A DNA stretch of 64,000 nt from Nocardiopsis sp. FIRDI 009 (GCF_003386285.1 NZ_QPNC01000008.1:248001-312000); one strand, 5' to 3'. Positions 45,680 to 53,581 are shown, counted from the first letter of the stretch. Made by a program: numbers and translations. The notes: generated from the sequence alone by a model not told the origin.

Positions 45680-46479
45680 TGGCCGAGATTCCTGAGAGCC
45701 CCGTGACCCCGGGCGCCCCCGACGCCCTGGTGGTCGCGGACAACGTCCACAAGCGGTTCGGGCGGCTGGAGGTCCTGCGCGGGATCGACCTCACCGTGAA
45801 GCGCGGCGAGGTCATGTGCGTCGTCGGCCCGTCCGGTTCGGGCAAGTCCACCTTCCTGCGGTGCGTCAACCACCTGGAGAAGCTGTCCGCCGGGCGGCTC
45901 TGGGTGAACGGCGAGCTGATGGGCTACCGGCAGAAGGGCGGGCGGCTGCATGAGCTGCGCGACCACGAGATCGCGGCCCAGCGCCGCGACATCGGAATGG
46001 TGTTCCAGCGGTTCAACCTGTTCCCGCACCTGAGCGTGCTGGGCAACATCATCGAGGCGCCCGTCCAGGTCAAGCGGGTGCCCCGGGCGGTGGCGACCGA
46101 GAGGGCGATGGAGCTGCTGGAGAAGGTCGGGTTGCCGGACAAGGCCGGGGCCTACCCCGAGCAGCTCTCCGGTGGTCAGCAGCAGCGGGTGGCGATCGCC
46201 CGGGCACTGGCGATGGAGCCGTCGCTCATGCTGTTCGACGAGCCCACCAGCGCCCTGGACCCGGAGCTGGTCGGCGAGGTCCTCGACGTCATGCGGGACC
46301 TGGCCGAGGGCGGCATGACCATGATCGTGGTCACGCACGAGATGGGGTTCGCCCGGGAGGTGGGCGACTCCCTGGTCTTCATGGACGGGGGAGTCGTGGT
46401 CGAGTCGGGGACTCCGACGGACGTGCTGACCGATCCCCAGCAGGAGCGGACCCAGGCGTTCCTCTCCAAGGTGCTCTGA
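45679..46479 (+). CDS. polar amino acid ABC transporter ATPase
   Basis: 266 residues. Walker [11 protein letters not shown]-loop [11 protein letters not shown], signature LSGGQQQRV, Walker [13 protein letters not shown], switch His in VTHEM. It matches GlnQ/HisP-type ATPases. The ATG overlaps the permease stop by one base (TGATG). A terminator follows within 20 bases. Confidence 0.93.
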   Translation: MAEIPESPVTPGAPDALVVADNVHKRFGRLEVLRGIDLTVKRGEVMCVVGPSGSGKSTFLRCVNHLEKLSAGRLWVNGELMGYRQKGGRLHELRDHEIAAQRRDIGMVFQRFNLFPHLSVLGNIIEAPVQVKRVPRAVATERAMELLEKVGLPDKAGAYPEQLSGGQQQRVAIARALAMEPSLMLFDEPTSALDPELVGEVLDVMRDLAEGGMTMIVVTHEMGFAREVGDSLVFMDGGVVVESGTPTDVLTDPQQERTQAFLSKVL

Positions 46480-46496
46480 GACCCGTCCACACGGGG

Positions 46497-46528
46497 GTGC
46501 CCCGCGTGCCGTTCGGCGCGCGGGGCAC
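46497..46528. terminator. terminator after the amino acid transporter operon
   Basis: Ten-bp perfect stem (GTGCCCCGCG and its complement) around a 12-base loop, followed by TTCACTTT on the plus strand. Convergent genes end on both sides. Confidence 0.65.
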
Positions 46529-46538
46529 TTCACTTTCC

Positions 46539-46700
46539 TCAGTCGCCCCACTCGACGCCCTCGAACGGGTCCGGCACCCGTTCGCCCCGGGCGCGGAGCC
46601 TGTCCTCCCAGGCGATCCGCAGGGCCACCCAACGGCCCTGGACCTCGACCGCGCGCTCCTCCTCCGGCGTCAGCGGAGAGTCCTTTGGGTGTTCGTTCAC
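46539..46700 (-). CDS. small hypothetical protein, last gene of a three-gene operon
   Basis: 53 residues: NEHPKDSPLTPEEERAVEV then RWVALRIAWEDRLRARGE and PDPFEGVEWGD. No family recognised. The GTG start overlaps the stop of the gene before it (GTGA), which is good evidence that it is translated. Highly charged, no membrane segment. Confidence 0.6.
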   Translation of the reverse strand: MNEHPKDSPLTPEEERAVEVQGRWVALRIAWEDRLRARGERVPDPFEGVEWGD

Positions 46701-46945
46701 CGCGTGCCTCCGTCCCGGGGCGGCGGAACCACCCTCAACGTCCGGCGGGCGATGACCGAGAACAGCTCCGTGTAGGAGGGAGCCTCCAGCCGCTCGAACG
46801 GGTTGCCGTCGCCGGTCCAGCCGACCGGCCGCCGCGCGGTGTAGGTCTTCACGCCCGCGTCGTCGACCTCGAAGGAGACGACCCACCGACCGGCGATGAG
46901 CTCGTCCAAGGCGCGGTGCGCCTGGCGTCGGTCCCTGCGGTCCAT
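46697..46945 (-). CDS. small hypothetical protein, middle gene of a three-gene operon
   Basis: 82 residues beginning MDRRDRRQAHRALDELIAG, then WVVSFEVDDAGVKTYTARRP and PSYTELFSVIARRTL. No family recognised; Trp and Tyr positions suggest a small folded domain. The ATG shares one base with the upstream stop (TGATG) and its own stop overlaps the next start, so all three genes are coupled. Confidence 0.6.
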   Translation of the reverse strand: MDRRDRRQAHRALDELIAGRWVVSFEVDDAGVKTYTARRPVGWTGDGNPFERLEAPSYTELFSVIARRTLRVVPPPRDGGTR

Positions 46946-47214
46946 CACCGCCACCCCGCCCTGAGCCAGCTCAGCCCGGCGACTACCGCACGGGGGGCGG
47001 GGAGCAGGCGCAGCAGGTCGGCCGGGCCGGAGACCACGAACGGCAGCGCGGGGCCGGGGCGGGCGTAGCGGCGCACACGCGCCGCACGGCGGGGGCGGAC
47101 GGCCCCGCGCACGAGCCGACGCACAGCACCGGGAACGCGGTCGGTCCCCGGGGGACGGGCGACGGCGCGGGCAGGGGGCCACAGCGCCAACAGGGTCAGG
47201 AGCAGGTAGCGCAA
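46945..47214 (-). CDS. small basic protein, first gene of a three-gene operon divergent from the XRE gene
   Basis: 89 residues from a TTG start with GGAGG six bases upstream. It has a hydrophobic N-terminus (RYLLLTLLALWPP) and a very Arg/Pro-rich remainder (RRLVRGAVRPRRAARVRR). Proteins with this pattern occur beside Scr1-type XRE/DUF397 genes in actinomycetes as far as I recall. A GTG in another frame overlaps the same ribosome binding site and is less likely. Function unknown. Confidence 0.5.
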   Translation of the reverse strand: MRYLLLTLLALWPPARAVARPPGTDRVPGAVRRLVRGAVRPRRAARVRRYARPGPALPFVVSGPADLLRLLPAPRAVVAGLSWLRAGWR

Positions 47215-47322
47215 AGCGCACCTCCAGGTTGGGATGCCGCTGGATGAGGGCGACGTGGATGAGTACGATTCCATCTTCTACTCGAAACTTTTAAATCGCA
47301 ACCCCCTAGTCGCGATACGGTG

Positions 47323-47353
47323 TTTCGCATCATCACACTGAGGAGTTGCGAAA
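47323..47353. promoter_or_regulatory. inverted repeat upstream of the XRE regulator gene
   Basis: TTTCGCA (47323-47329) and TGCGAAA (47347-47353) with 17 bp between, in the divergent promoter region shared with the three-gene operon. Candidate autoregulatory site. Confidence 0.35.
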
Positions 47354-47409
47354 TGTCCGTTTCTAGCTCATTGGCGATAGCATCAAACACGTCCCCTGAG
47401 GAGGTCGAT

Positions 47410-48240
47410 GTGAGCAGCCCGTCCGTGGCACGACGCCAGCTATCAGCACAGATGCGGGCAAAACGACTCAACGCGGGCATGACCATCGAGCAGGTCGCTG
47501 ACGAACTCGAATGGTCGAGCACGAAAATCTCGAACATCGAGACGGGTCGGTCAAAGAAACCCGCTGTAACCGACATCCGCATCCTGCTCGACCTGTACAA
47601 GGTGACGGACGAGCGTGAGCGTGACTCGATCCTCGCCCTGACACGACAGTCACGCGAACGCGGATGGTGGAACCGCTACGACGACGTTCTCGGCGGCGCC
47701 TACGCCTCCCTGGAGGCCGGAGCGAGGAGCCTCCGGCTCTTCGAACCGCAGTACATCCCCGGGCTGTTCCAAACTCCGGAGTACGCGGAGGCGATCGCCC
47801 AAGCGACGCTCATCCGCGACCCCAACGACATCCAGCGGACCGTCGAAGCCCGCATGCGACGGCAGGAGATCCTGACCCAGGACGACCCGCCGGACGTGTG
47901 GGCGATCATCCATGAGGGCGCTCTCCTGATGCTCAAGGCATCACCAGACCTGTTCGAACCTCAGGTGGCACGGCTCATCGACCTCGCGGAGTCACCCAAC
48001 TCCGTCACCCTCCAGGTACTTCCCACGTCAGCAGGGCTGCATGCTGGGATGGGAGGGCCGTTCTCCATCCTCGACTACGACGCCGCTCAGTCGCTCGTCT
48101 TCCTGGAGACGAACACGGATGGGCTGTACCTGGAGAAGCCGTCGGAGATCACCCGATATCGCAGGTGCTTCGACCGCCTGCTGGCCAAGGCCCTTGACCC
48201 GGACGCGATCCCTGACTACTTGCGATCGCTAACCGCCTAG
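47410..48240 (+). CDS. Scr1-type XRE-family regulator with DUF5753 ligand domain
   Basis: 276 residues. Helix-turn-helix near the N-terminus (MRAKRLNAGMTIEQVADELEWSSTKISNIETGRSK; the second part is the recognition region) followed by the DUF5753 domain (LRLFEPQYIPGLFQTPEYAEA, TLQVLPTSAGLHAGMGGPFSILDY). Such regulators in Streptomyces pair with DUF397 proteins in toxin-antitoxin-like or developmental switches. The GTG at 47410 has GAGGAGG upstream. An in-frame ATG at 47353 also has GAGGAG, but the codons between are rare, AT-rich ones, so that stretch is probably untranslated or a minor form. Confidence 0.88.
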   Translation: MSSPSVARRQLSAQMRAKRLNAGMTIEQVADELEWSSTKISNIETGRSKKPAVTDIRILLDLYKVTDERERDSILALTRQSRERGWWNRYDDVLGGAYASLEAGARSLRLFEPQYIPGLFQTPEYAEAIAQATLIRDPNDIQRTVEARMRRQEILTQDDPPDVWAIIHEGALLMLKASPDLFEPQVARLIDLAESPNSVTLQVLPTSAGLHAGMGGPFSILDYDAAQSLVFLETNTDGLYLEKPSEITRYRRCFDRLLAKALDPDAIPDYLRSLTA

Positions 48241-48252
48241 AAAGTCACGACC

Positions 48253-48447
48253 ATGTACTCATCCACCGACGAACTGAAGTTCCGCAAGTCCTCGTACAGC
48301 AACCCGTCGAACTGCGTCGAGGTGGCGGACACGCCCAGCGGAGACACAGCCGTGCGCGATTCGATGAACCCCGGCTACGGGCACTTCCTGTTCCCCGGCA
48401 CGGAGTGGACGGCGCTCCTGTCCGCCGTGCGACGCGATCACGCGTAG
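48253..48447 (+). CDS. DUF397 protein, partner of the XRE regulator
   Basis: 64 residues with the full DUF397 pattern: LKFRKSSYSNPSNCVEVADTPSG and AVRDSMNPGYGHFLFPGTEW. Small DUF397 proteins follow Scr1-type XRE genes and probably bind them. It begins 12 bases after the XRE stop and ends at a strong terminator. A second paralogue lies 190 bp further on. Confidence 0.9.
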   Translation: MYSSTDELKFRKSSYSNPSNCVEVADTPSGDTAVRDSMNPGYGHFLFPGTEWTALLSAVRRDHA

Positions 48448-48460
48448 CTGAACAGCAGAC

Positions 48461-48490
48461 AGGCCCCGGCAGGGAATTCTGCCGGGGCCT
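48461..48490 (+). terminator. terminator of the XRE-DUF397 operon
   Basis: Twelve-bp perfect stem (AGGCCCCGGCAG and its complement) with a 6-base loop and TCT following, 13 bases beyond the DUF397 stop. Confidence 0.8.
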
Positions 48491-48633
48491 TCTGCGTACT
48501 CATCCGGTGCTGATTCTAATGCCCGGACCGGCCCGACAGCCAGGCTCCGGAACACCCGACCAGAACGGGTGAACTGATCTCGGCGTGCCATGAAGAGGCA
48601 CGGAGGCGGGAGAGCACACACGGGAAGGCACCC

Positions 48634-48822
48634 ATGCGCCCCTCCCCGAACTTGAAGTTCCGCAAGTCCAGTCACAGCGCTGGCGCTTCCGAGTGCGTCG
48701 AGGTCGCGGACGTCGACGGCGGCTCCGCCGTCCGGGACTCCACCCGACCGGAGCACGGCCGCCTCACCTTCCCCTCCCGAGAGCGGGCGACGGCCGTCAG
48801 GACCGTCCGCAGCACCCTCTGA
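48634..48822 (+). CDS. second DUF397 protein, without its own XRE gene
   Basis: 62 residues: LKFRKSSHSAGASECVEVADVDGG and AVRDSTRPEHGRLTFPS. GGAAGG precedes the ATG. It is separated from the first XRE-DUF397 pair by a terminator, so it is a separate unit, possibly a leftover or an independent partner of the same regulator. Immediately downstream is the broken preATP-grasp-like gene. Confidence 0.85.
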   Translation: MRPSPNLKFRKSSHSAGASECVEVADVDGGSAVRDSTRPEHGRLTFPSRERATAVRTVRSTL

Positions 48823-48847
48823 CCCCGGCCGAGCAGAAGACGGACGA
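48823..48847 (+). repeat. 25-bp direct repeat, left copy
   Basis: Identical to 50268-50292 at 24 of 25 positions, same orientation, 1445 bp apart. The first 17 bases (CCCCGGCCGAGCAGAAG) are exact. The two copies bracket the broken preATP-grasp-like sequence and the amidinotransferase gene. The right copy is the 3' end of the DoxX gene. Confidence 0.55.
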
Positions 48848-48859
48848 AGAGCGCGCGGC

Positions 48860-49157
48860 GCGTTCGGGCTCGGTGCCCGACGTCCGCTGTGGTACGCGCG
48901 GGAGGGTGACGTCGTCGTCCTCCCCGGCCCGGTGGACCGCCGGGAGTACGCCGCCCAGACGACCGGAACCGCCCCCGCCCCCTGACGCGATGGCCGTCCC
49001 TCCCGCCGGTGCGCTGGGCTCCGACACGCTGACGACCGTCGACACGGCGACCCTGGGCCGGGTGGCCTGCCGCGCCCTCCCCGAGAACCACGCGAACGCC
49101 CCGGGACCAGGAGCGGGTACTCCTGTCGCAAGCGGCATGAAGAGGAGAATCGCGTGA
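48860..49157 (+). pseudogene. remnant of a preATP-grasp (PGM1-like peptide ligase) gene
   Basis: Two overlapping reading frames together resemble the N-terminal region of preATP-grasp proteins. Frame one (48860-48985) reads ARRPLWYAREGDVVVLPGPVD and ends at a stop; five bases later another frame (from 48990) continues MAVPPAGALGSDTLTTVD. Related proteins have the order LWFAxxGDVVVLP, then about 20 residues, then VVPPxGxLGxDxLT, as I recall. Third-position GC supports coding history up to about 49105. The second frame runs to a stop overlapping the amidinotransferase start. So this is probably a frameshifted, truncated gene, though a coupled small peptide is an alternative. Confidence 0.45.
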
Positions 49158-50260
49158 CGACGAACACACCGACCCCCACGCCACCCCCGGCCACACGACC
49201 GGGGTCCGCCGCGGTCAACAGCTGGGACGAGTTCACCACGCTGCGGGAGGTGGTCGTCGGGGACGCCACCGGCGCCCGGGTCCCCGCCCAGACGGACGTC
49301 TCGGCCTGGCTCAACTGCTATCCCGACCTGACCCCGGCGGAGCTGGCCCGCATCGGGGAGGGCGCCTATCCCCGCCACGTGATCGACGAGACCAACGAGG
49401 ACCTGGCGACCCTGGCAGACGTGCTGCGCAGCTTGGGCGTCACCGTCCACCGGCCGCCCGCCGTCGACTCCACCACCGAGTACGGGGCCCCGGGGTGGCG
49501 CTCCCGCGGGCGCAGCTCCTACTGCCCGCGGGACCTGGCCCTGGTGGTGGGATCGGCGATCATCGAGACTCCGAGCCCGATGCGGGCGCGCTACAACGAG
49601 CTGTTCGGCCTGCGTCCGCTGTTCCAGGAGTACATGCTCGCGGGCGCCCACTGGATCTCGGCTCCCAAGCCCCAGCTGCGCGACGAACTCTACGGCCTGG
49701 ACGCGGACGGATTCCCGGCGCTGGGCGAGGCCGAACCCGTGTTCGAGGCGGCCAACTGCCTACGGCTGGGGCGGGACGTGCTCTACCAGGTGTCACGGAG
49801 CGGCAACGAGCTGGGACGGCACTGGCTGGAGTCGACGTTGGACCTGATCAGCGGGGTCCGGCTGCACCCGCTGCGCGGCCTCTACCAGGGCACCCACATC
49901 GACACCACGATCGCCCCGCTCCGCCCCGGTCTGGTGCTGCTCAACCCCGAGCGCGTCACACCGGCGACCGTCCCCGAACCGCTGCGCGGCTGGGATGTCG
50001 TCTGGTGTCCCCCGATGCGCGAACGGCCCACAGCGGTTCCGCACACCCTGAGCAGCCCGTGGATCGGCATGAACCTGTTGATGGTGGACCCCGACACCGC
50101 GATCGTCGACGCCGATCAGACGGAGCTGATCGCCGCCCTGGAACGGCACGGTGTCGGTGTCCTGCCGCTGCGGCTCCGACACGCGCGCGTCCTGGGCGGC
50201 GGCTTCCACTGCGTCACCCTCGACACCGTCCGGGACGGGGGGCCGGAGGACTACCGCTGA
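49154..50260 (+). CDS. amidinotransferase (GATM/StrB family)
   Basis: 368 residues. This family transfers an amidino group from arginine to an amine acceptor (glycine, inosamine phosphate or a precursor of a guanidino natural product). The catalytic Cys353 is in GGGFHCVTLDT near the C-terminus, and the paired His/Asp region THIDTTIAPLRPG is present. GTG start with AGGAG upstream; it overlaps the preceding short frame by four bases. The next gene is unrelated. Together with a broken preATP-grasp gene it may be a leftover of a guanidino-peptide pathway (compare pheganomycin), but that is inference. Confidence 0.85.
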   Translation: MTTNTPTPTPPPATRPGSAAVNSWDEFTTLREVVVGDATGARVPAQTDVSAWLNCYPDLTPAELARIGEGAYPRHVIDETNEDLATLADVLRSLGVTVHRPPAVDSTTEYGAPGWRSRGRSSYCPRDLALVVGSAIIETPSPMRARYNELFGLRPLFQEYMLAGAHWISAPKPQLRDELYGLDADGFPALGEAEPVFEAANCLRLGRDVLYQVSRSGNELGRHWLESTLDLISGVRLHPLRGLYQGTHIDTTIAPLRPGLVLLNPERVTPATVPEPLRGWDVVWCPPMRERPTAVPHTLSSPWIGMNLLMVDPDTAIVDADQTELIAALERHGVGVLPLRLRHARVLGGGFHCVTLDTVRDGGPEDYR

Positions 50261-50263
50261 CGG

Positions 50264-50680
50264 TCAGCCCCGGCCGAGCAGAAGCCGGACGAGGCGCACG
50301 GTGCGTGCGCGGCGTCCCCAGGCGACCACGCCCATCGGCACGAGGTAGGCCACCGGGACCAGCGCGGTGACCGGCTCGGCCACCAGCAGCTGGGTCACGG
50401 TGGCCCCGACCAGCAGCGCGGCCAGACCCAGCGCGGCCGGGCCGCTGAGCGCCGGGGCGAGCAGCGCGACCGCGCCCGCCAGCTCCACGGCACCGACGGC
50501 GTACATCAACCACAGGCCCAGGCCGATCTGCTCGAAGCCCTCGACCGCCTGGGGCATGGCGGCGAGCTTGACGCAGGCCGCCATCAGGAAGGCCCCGGCC
50601 AGCAGGACCTGGAGACCCCACAGCCCGGCGTCGGCCGCGCGACCGGGGGCGTTCGTCTTCACGGTGCGGATGCTCGTCAT
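50264..50680 (-). CDS. DoxX-family membrane protein
   Basis: 138 residues with four hydrophobic segments (LWGLQVLLAGAFLMAACVKLA, LWLMYAVGAVELAGAVALLAP, LGLAALLVGATVTQLL, VPVAYLVPMGVVAWG). Matches the DoxX/DoxD type. Single promoter region upstream, facing a methyltransferase gene. Convergent with the amidinotransferase; the two stops are only a few bases apart. Function is unclear for most members; some act in redox homeostasis. Confidence 0.8.
   Translation of the reverse strand: MTSIRTVKTNAPGRAADAGLWGLQVLLAGAFLMAACVKLAAMPQAVEGFEQIGLGLWLMYAVGAVELAGAVALLAPALSGPAALGLAALLVGATVTQLLVAEPVTALVPVAYLVPMGVVAWGRRARTVRLVRLLLGRG
50268..50292 (+). repeat. 25-bp direct repeat, right copy
   Basis: Copy of 48823-48847 (24 of 25 identical) and part of the last codons of the DoxX gene. 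See the left copy. Confidence 0.55.
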
Positions 50681-50886
50681 GTCCCCGTCCTTCGTTCGTG
50701 TGACCCTCGTGGCGGACTCTCACCCCCAGGTCGAACGGGCCCGGCCCGGATCGACGCCTCCAGCGGGATTCCTCGAACCGGTTCCGGATCCTGGCCGGAT
50801 CGGGACAGTTAGCTCCCGAACGCCTTGGGCGGCCCCAGGACGGGTAGTGAGGCAGGGGAGCACACGATCCGCTGAGGAAGGCGACC

Positions 50887-50940
50887 ATGAACCCGCGCAC
50901 AGCCCCGGGCCCGCACGAGCCCGACTACGGAGCCGTCTGA
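50887..50940 (+). CDS. possible 17-residue leader peptide before the methyltransferase gene
   Basis: ATG with GAGGAAGG upstream encodes NPRTAPGPHEPDYGAV and a stop. Its beginning (ATGAACCCGCGCAC) is almost the same as that of the methyltransferase start at 51050 (ATGGACCCGCGCAC), so it may be a partial duplication of the start region. Too short to judge coding bias. Confidence 0.25.
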   Translation: MNPRTAPGPHEPDYGAV

Positions 50941-51049
50941 GGTGCGCCCCGGAACGGACGGGGAAACACCCTCCGCCGCGCTTGACCTGGCCGAGGCGGG
51001 CCACGAGAGTCGTGGCGCAGGGGCAGCAGCACGGCCTTCGGGGGAGGAC

Positions 51050-51640
51050 ATGGACCCGCGCACCGAGCGCGCACGCACGCTCTGGAACCGCAGAGCCGCC
51101 CGGTACGATCTCGGCGAGGCCCTGGAGGGCCCCGCCCTCCGCCGCACCCGGGAGATCCTGTGCGCGGGCGCGCGCGGCCGGACCCTGGAGGTCGCCGTCG
51201 GCACCGGCCGCAACCTCCGCCACTATCCGCCGCAGATCGAACTGACCGGCATCGACCTGAGCCCGCAGATGCTGGAGAGGGCACGGGAGCGGGCCGAGGG
51301 CCTGGGCCGCCCGGTCCGGCTCGTCGAGGGCGACGCCCAACGGATGGAGTTCCCCGACCGCTCCTTCGACACCGTGGTGTCCACCCTGTCCCTGTGCGCG
51401 GTGCCCGACCAGCGCCGCGCGCTGGAGGAGATGTACCGCGTCCTGGTCCCGGGCGGCCGCCTCCTGCTGGTCGACCACATCGAGTACACCCGCTTCCCCG
51501 CCACGCTGCTGGAACGGCGCCGCGAGCACCCGCGTCGGCTCCCCCGGGAGGTCGCCTCGGAGGTCGGCTTCGAGGTCGGCCACCACGACCGCCTCCTGCT
51601 CGGCCTGGTGGAACGGATGGTCGCCCACCGCCCAACGTGA
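51050..51640 (+). CDS. class I SAM-dependent methyltransferase
   Basis: 196 residues. Motif I is LEVAVGTGRNLRHYP (about residues 43-57), motif II LVEGDAQRMEFPDRSFDTV, and the post-II region LVPGGRLLLVDH, so the SAM-binding fold is complete. Similar to ubiquinone/menaquinone-type and general methyltransferases; substrate not predictable. ATG at 51050 with GGGGGAGG upstream is preferred over a GTG at 50942. Confidence 0.82.
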   Translation: MDPRTERARTLWNRRAARYDLGEALEGPALRRTREILCAGARGRTLEVAVGTGRNLRHYPPQIELTGIDLSPQMLERARERAEGLGRPVRLVEGDAQRMEFPDRSFDTVVSTLSLCAVPDQRRALEEMYRVLVPGGRLLLVDHIEYTRFPATLLERRREHPRRLPREVASEVGFEVGHHDRLLLGLVERMVAHRPT

Positions 51641-51712
51641 GCGGCAGCGGGAACGCCCCGGTCACGGCATAGGCTGGAGGGGTTCGTTCCCTCCCCCGAC
51701 CGAGGTGATCCG

Positions 51713-52204
51713 ATGATCCGGCCAGCCCGCCCCGACGACGTTCCCCTCATCCACCGGATGATCCGGGAACTCGCCGAGTACGAGAAGGAGCCGGAGTCGG
51801 CCACCGCCACGGAGGAGGACATCCACACCGCCCTCTTCGGCGAGGACGCCGCCGTGTACGGCCACATCGCCGAGCACGTCGGGCAGGACGGGGAGACGGA
51901 ACCGGCGGGCATGGCCCTGTGGTTCCTCAATTTCTCCACCTGGACCGGTAAACACGGCATCTACCTGGAGGACCTCTACGTCCGCCCGCACCTGCGCGGA
52001 CACGGGTACGGCCTCGCCCTGCTCCAGAACCTCGCGCGGATCTGCGTGGAGCGCGGCTACACCCGGCTGGAGTGGTCGGTCCTGGACTGGAACACGCCCG
52101 CGATCGACTTCTACGCCGCCCTCGGATCCAAGCCGATGGACGGGTGGACGGTCCGCCGTCTGGACGGCGATGCGCTGCGCGAACTGGGCTCCCGAAACTC
52201 CTGA
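51713..52204 (+). CDS. GNAT N-acetyltransferase, diamine/thialysine (SSAT) type
   Basis: 163 residues of the SSAT-like GNAT group: IRPARPDDVPLIHRMIRELAEYEKEPE, then GMALWFLNFSTWTGKHGIYLEDLYVRP with the acetyl-CoA loop LRGHGYGLALLQNLA and EWSVLDWNTPAIDFY. Members acetylate polyamines or lysine analogues. ATG with GAGGTG upstream; TAGGCT at 51670-51675 is a likely -10. No operon partner. Confidence 0.88.
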   Translation: MIRPARPDDVPLIHRMIRELAEYEKEPESATATEEDIHTALFGEDAAVYGHIAEHVGQDGETEPAGMALWFLNFSTWTGKHGIYLEDLYVRPHLRGHGYGLALLQNLARICVERGYTRLEWSVLDWNTPAIDFYAALGSKPMDGWTVRRLDGDALRELGSRNS

Positions 52205-52329
52205 GAAGGACCGTTCGTCTCACGTTCGTACCAGATCGGGCGGACACGATCTCACTTCCCTGCGGCGGTGGCAGGGTGAAACGAGATACATTGCAGTCAA
52301 GCGGCAACCTCGCCCCCCGAAGGAGGGAC

Positions 52330-52755
52330 GTGACCGAAGAAACCGCTGTGCCCACGGCCGACGCCATCGGCGTCCGGGACGCCGTCACCGTCAACATGCC
52401 CGCGGACAGCGCCTATCTGTCCGTCTTGCGGACGGCGACGGCGGGCCTGGCCGCACGCCTCGACTTCACCCTCGACGAGATCGAGGACCTGAGGATCGGG
52501 GTCGACGAGGCCTGCGCGATGCTGCTGGCCCAGGCTCTGCCCGGCACGGAACTGACCACGGAGTTCGAACTCACCCCCGAGGGGATGCGGATCTGCGTCT
52601 CGGTGCTGACCGCCGACGGCCGCCTCCCCGAGCGGGACACCTTCGCCTGGACCGTCCTGTCCGCCCTGGCGGGCGAGGTCGACGCGGGCGTCGGACCGGA
52701 CGACCGAGTCCACATCGTCCTGTACAAGCGTCGCGGCACGCTGGAGTCCGCGTGA
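52330..52755 (+). CDS. RsbW/SpoIIAB-type anti-sigma factor kinase
   Basis: 141 residues with the HATPase fold of switch-protein kinases (LDFTLDEIEDLRIGVDEACAMLLAQALPG contains the N-box region). It should bind and silence the SigF/SigB-type sigma factor encoded next and phosphorylate an anti-anti-sigma protein encoded elsewhere. GTG with AGGAGG upstream. Its stop overlaps the sigma gene start by four bases (GTGA). Confidence 0.85.
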   Translation: MTEETAVPTADAIGVRDAVTVNMPADSAYLSVLRTATAGLAARLDFTLDEIEDLRIGVDEACAMLLAQALPGTELTTEFELTPEGMRICVSVLTADGRLPERDTFAWTVLSALAGEVDAGVGPDDRVHIVLYKRRGTLESA

Positions 52756-53555
52756 GCGAGAGGGGGCCCGCTCTGACAGCCAAGACCGAGCACGCGGTGC
52801 CCGACCGGGCCCGCGCGAGAGAGTTGTTCGAGCGCCTGAACGAACTCGACGCGGACTCCGAGGAGCGGCGGCGCATCCGCGACGAGCTCGTGGAGCTCCA
52901 CCTGCCGCTGGTCGAGTACCTGGCGCGCAGGTTCCGCAACCGCGGGGAGTGGCTCGACGACCTGACGCAGGTGGCCACGATCGGGCTGATCAAGTCCATC
53001 GACCGGTTCGACCTGGAGCGCGGGGTGGAGTTCTCCACCTACGCCACCCCGACGATCGTCGGCGAGATCAAGCGCCACTTCCGCGACAAGGGCTGGGCGG
53101 TCCGGGTTCCCCGACGCCTCCAGGAGCTCAAGCTCTCGCTCACGAAGGCGGTGAGCGACCTGTCGCAGCGGGAGGGGCGCTCGCCGACCGTCGCCGAACT
53201 GGCGGCGCACCTGCAGATGACCGAGGAGGAGGTACTGGAGGGCTTGGAGTCCGCCAACGCCTACTCGACGGTGTCGCTGGACGCGCCCGACAGCGGGGAC
53301 GAGGACGCCCCGGCGGTGGCCGACTCCCTGGGGATCGTCGACGAGTCGCTGGAGGGTGTGGAGTACCGCGAGTCGCTCAAACCGCTGCTCGAACAACTGC
53401 CCCCGCGGGAGAAGCGCATCCTGCTGCTGCGCTTCTTCGGCAACATGACCCAGTCGCAGATCGCCCAGGAGCTGGGGATCTCCCAGATGCACGTGTCGCG
53501 CCTGCTGGCGCGCACCCTGGCCCAGCTTCGCCAGGCCCTGACCACGGACGACTGA
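52752..53555 (+). CDS. SigB/SigF-type alternative sigma factor
   Basis: 267 residues. Region 2 (HLPLVEYLARRFRNRGEWLDDLTQVATIGLIKSIDRFDLERGVEFSTYATPTIVGEIKRHFRD), region 3 and region 4 (LPPREKRILLLRFFGNMTQSQIAQELGISQMHVSRLLARTL) are complete; these spans are long conserved blocks at about residues 50-115 and 205-255. General stress or developmental sigma factor. The GTG start overlaps the anti-sigma stop; a CTG nine codons later is a weaker option. Confidence 0.93.
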   Translation: MSERGPALTAKTEHAVPDRARARELFERLNELDADSEERRRIRDELVELHLPLVEYLARRFRNRGEWLDDLTQVATIGLIKSIDRFDLERGVEFSTYATPTIVGEIKRHFRDKGWAVRVPRRLQELKLSLTKAVSDLSQREGRSPTVAELAAHLQMTEEEVLEGLESANAYSTVSLDAPDSGDEDAPAVADSLGIVDESLEGVEYRESLKPLLEQLPPREKRILLLRFFGNMTQSQIAQELGISQMHVSRLLARTLAQLRQALTTDD

Positions 53556-53581
53556 CCGGCCGACCACCCGCGGCCGCGGGC

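Noticed and set aside
46697..47221. 174-codon reading of the middle small gene with an Arg/Pro/Cys-rich N-terminus
   Set aside because: It would overlap the better-supported first gene entirely; the TGATG junction at 46945 favours two separate proteins.
50775..50784. GAACCGGTTC palindrome before the methyltransferase as another copy of the LacI-type operator
   Set aside because: Only the core AACCGGTT is shared; flanks differ and the gene has no link to sugar uptake.
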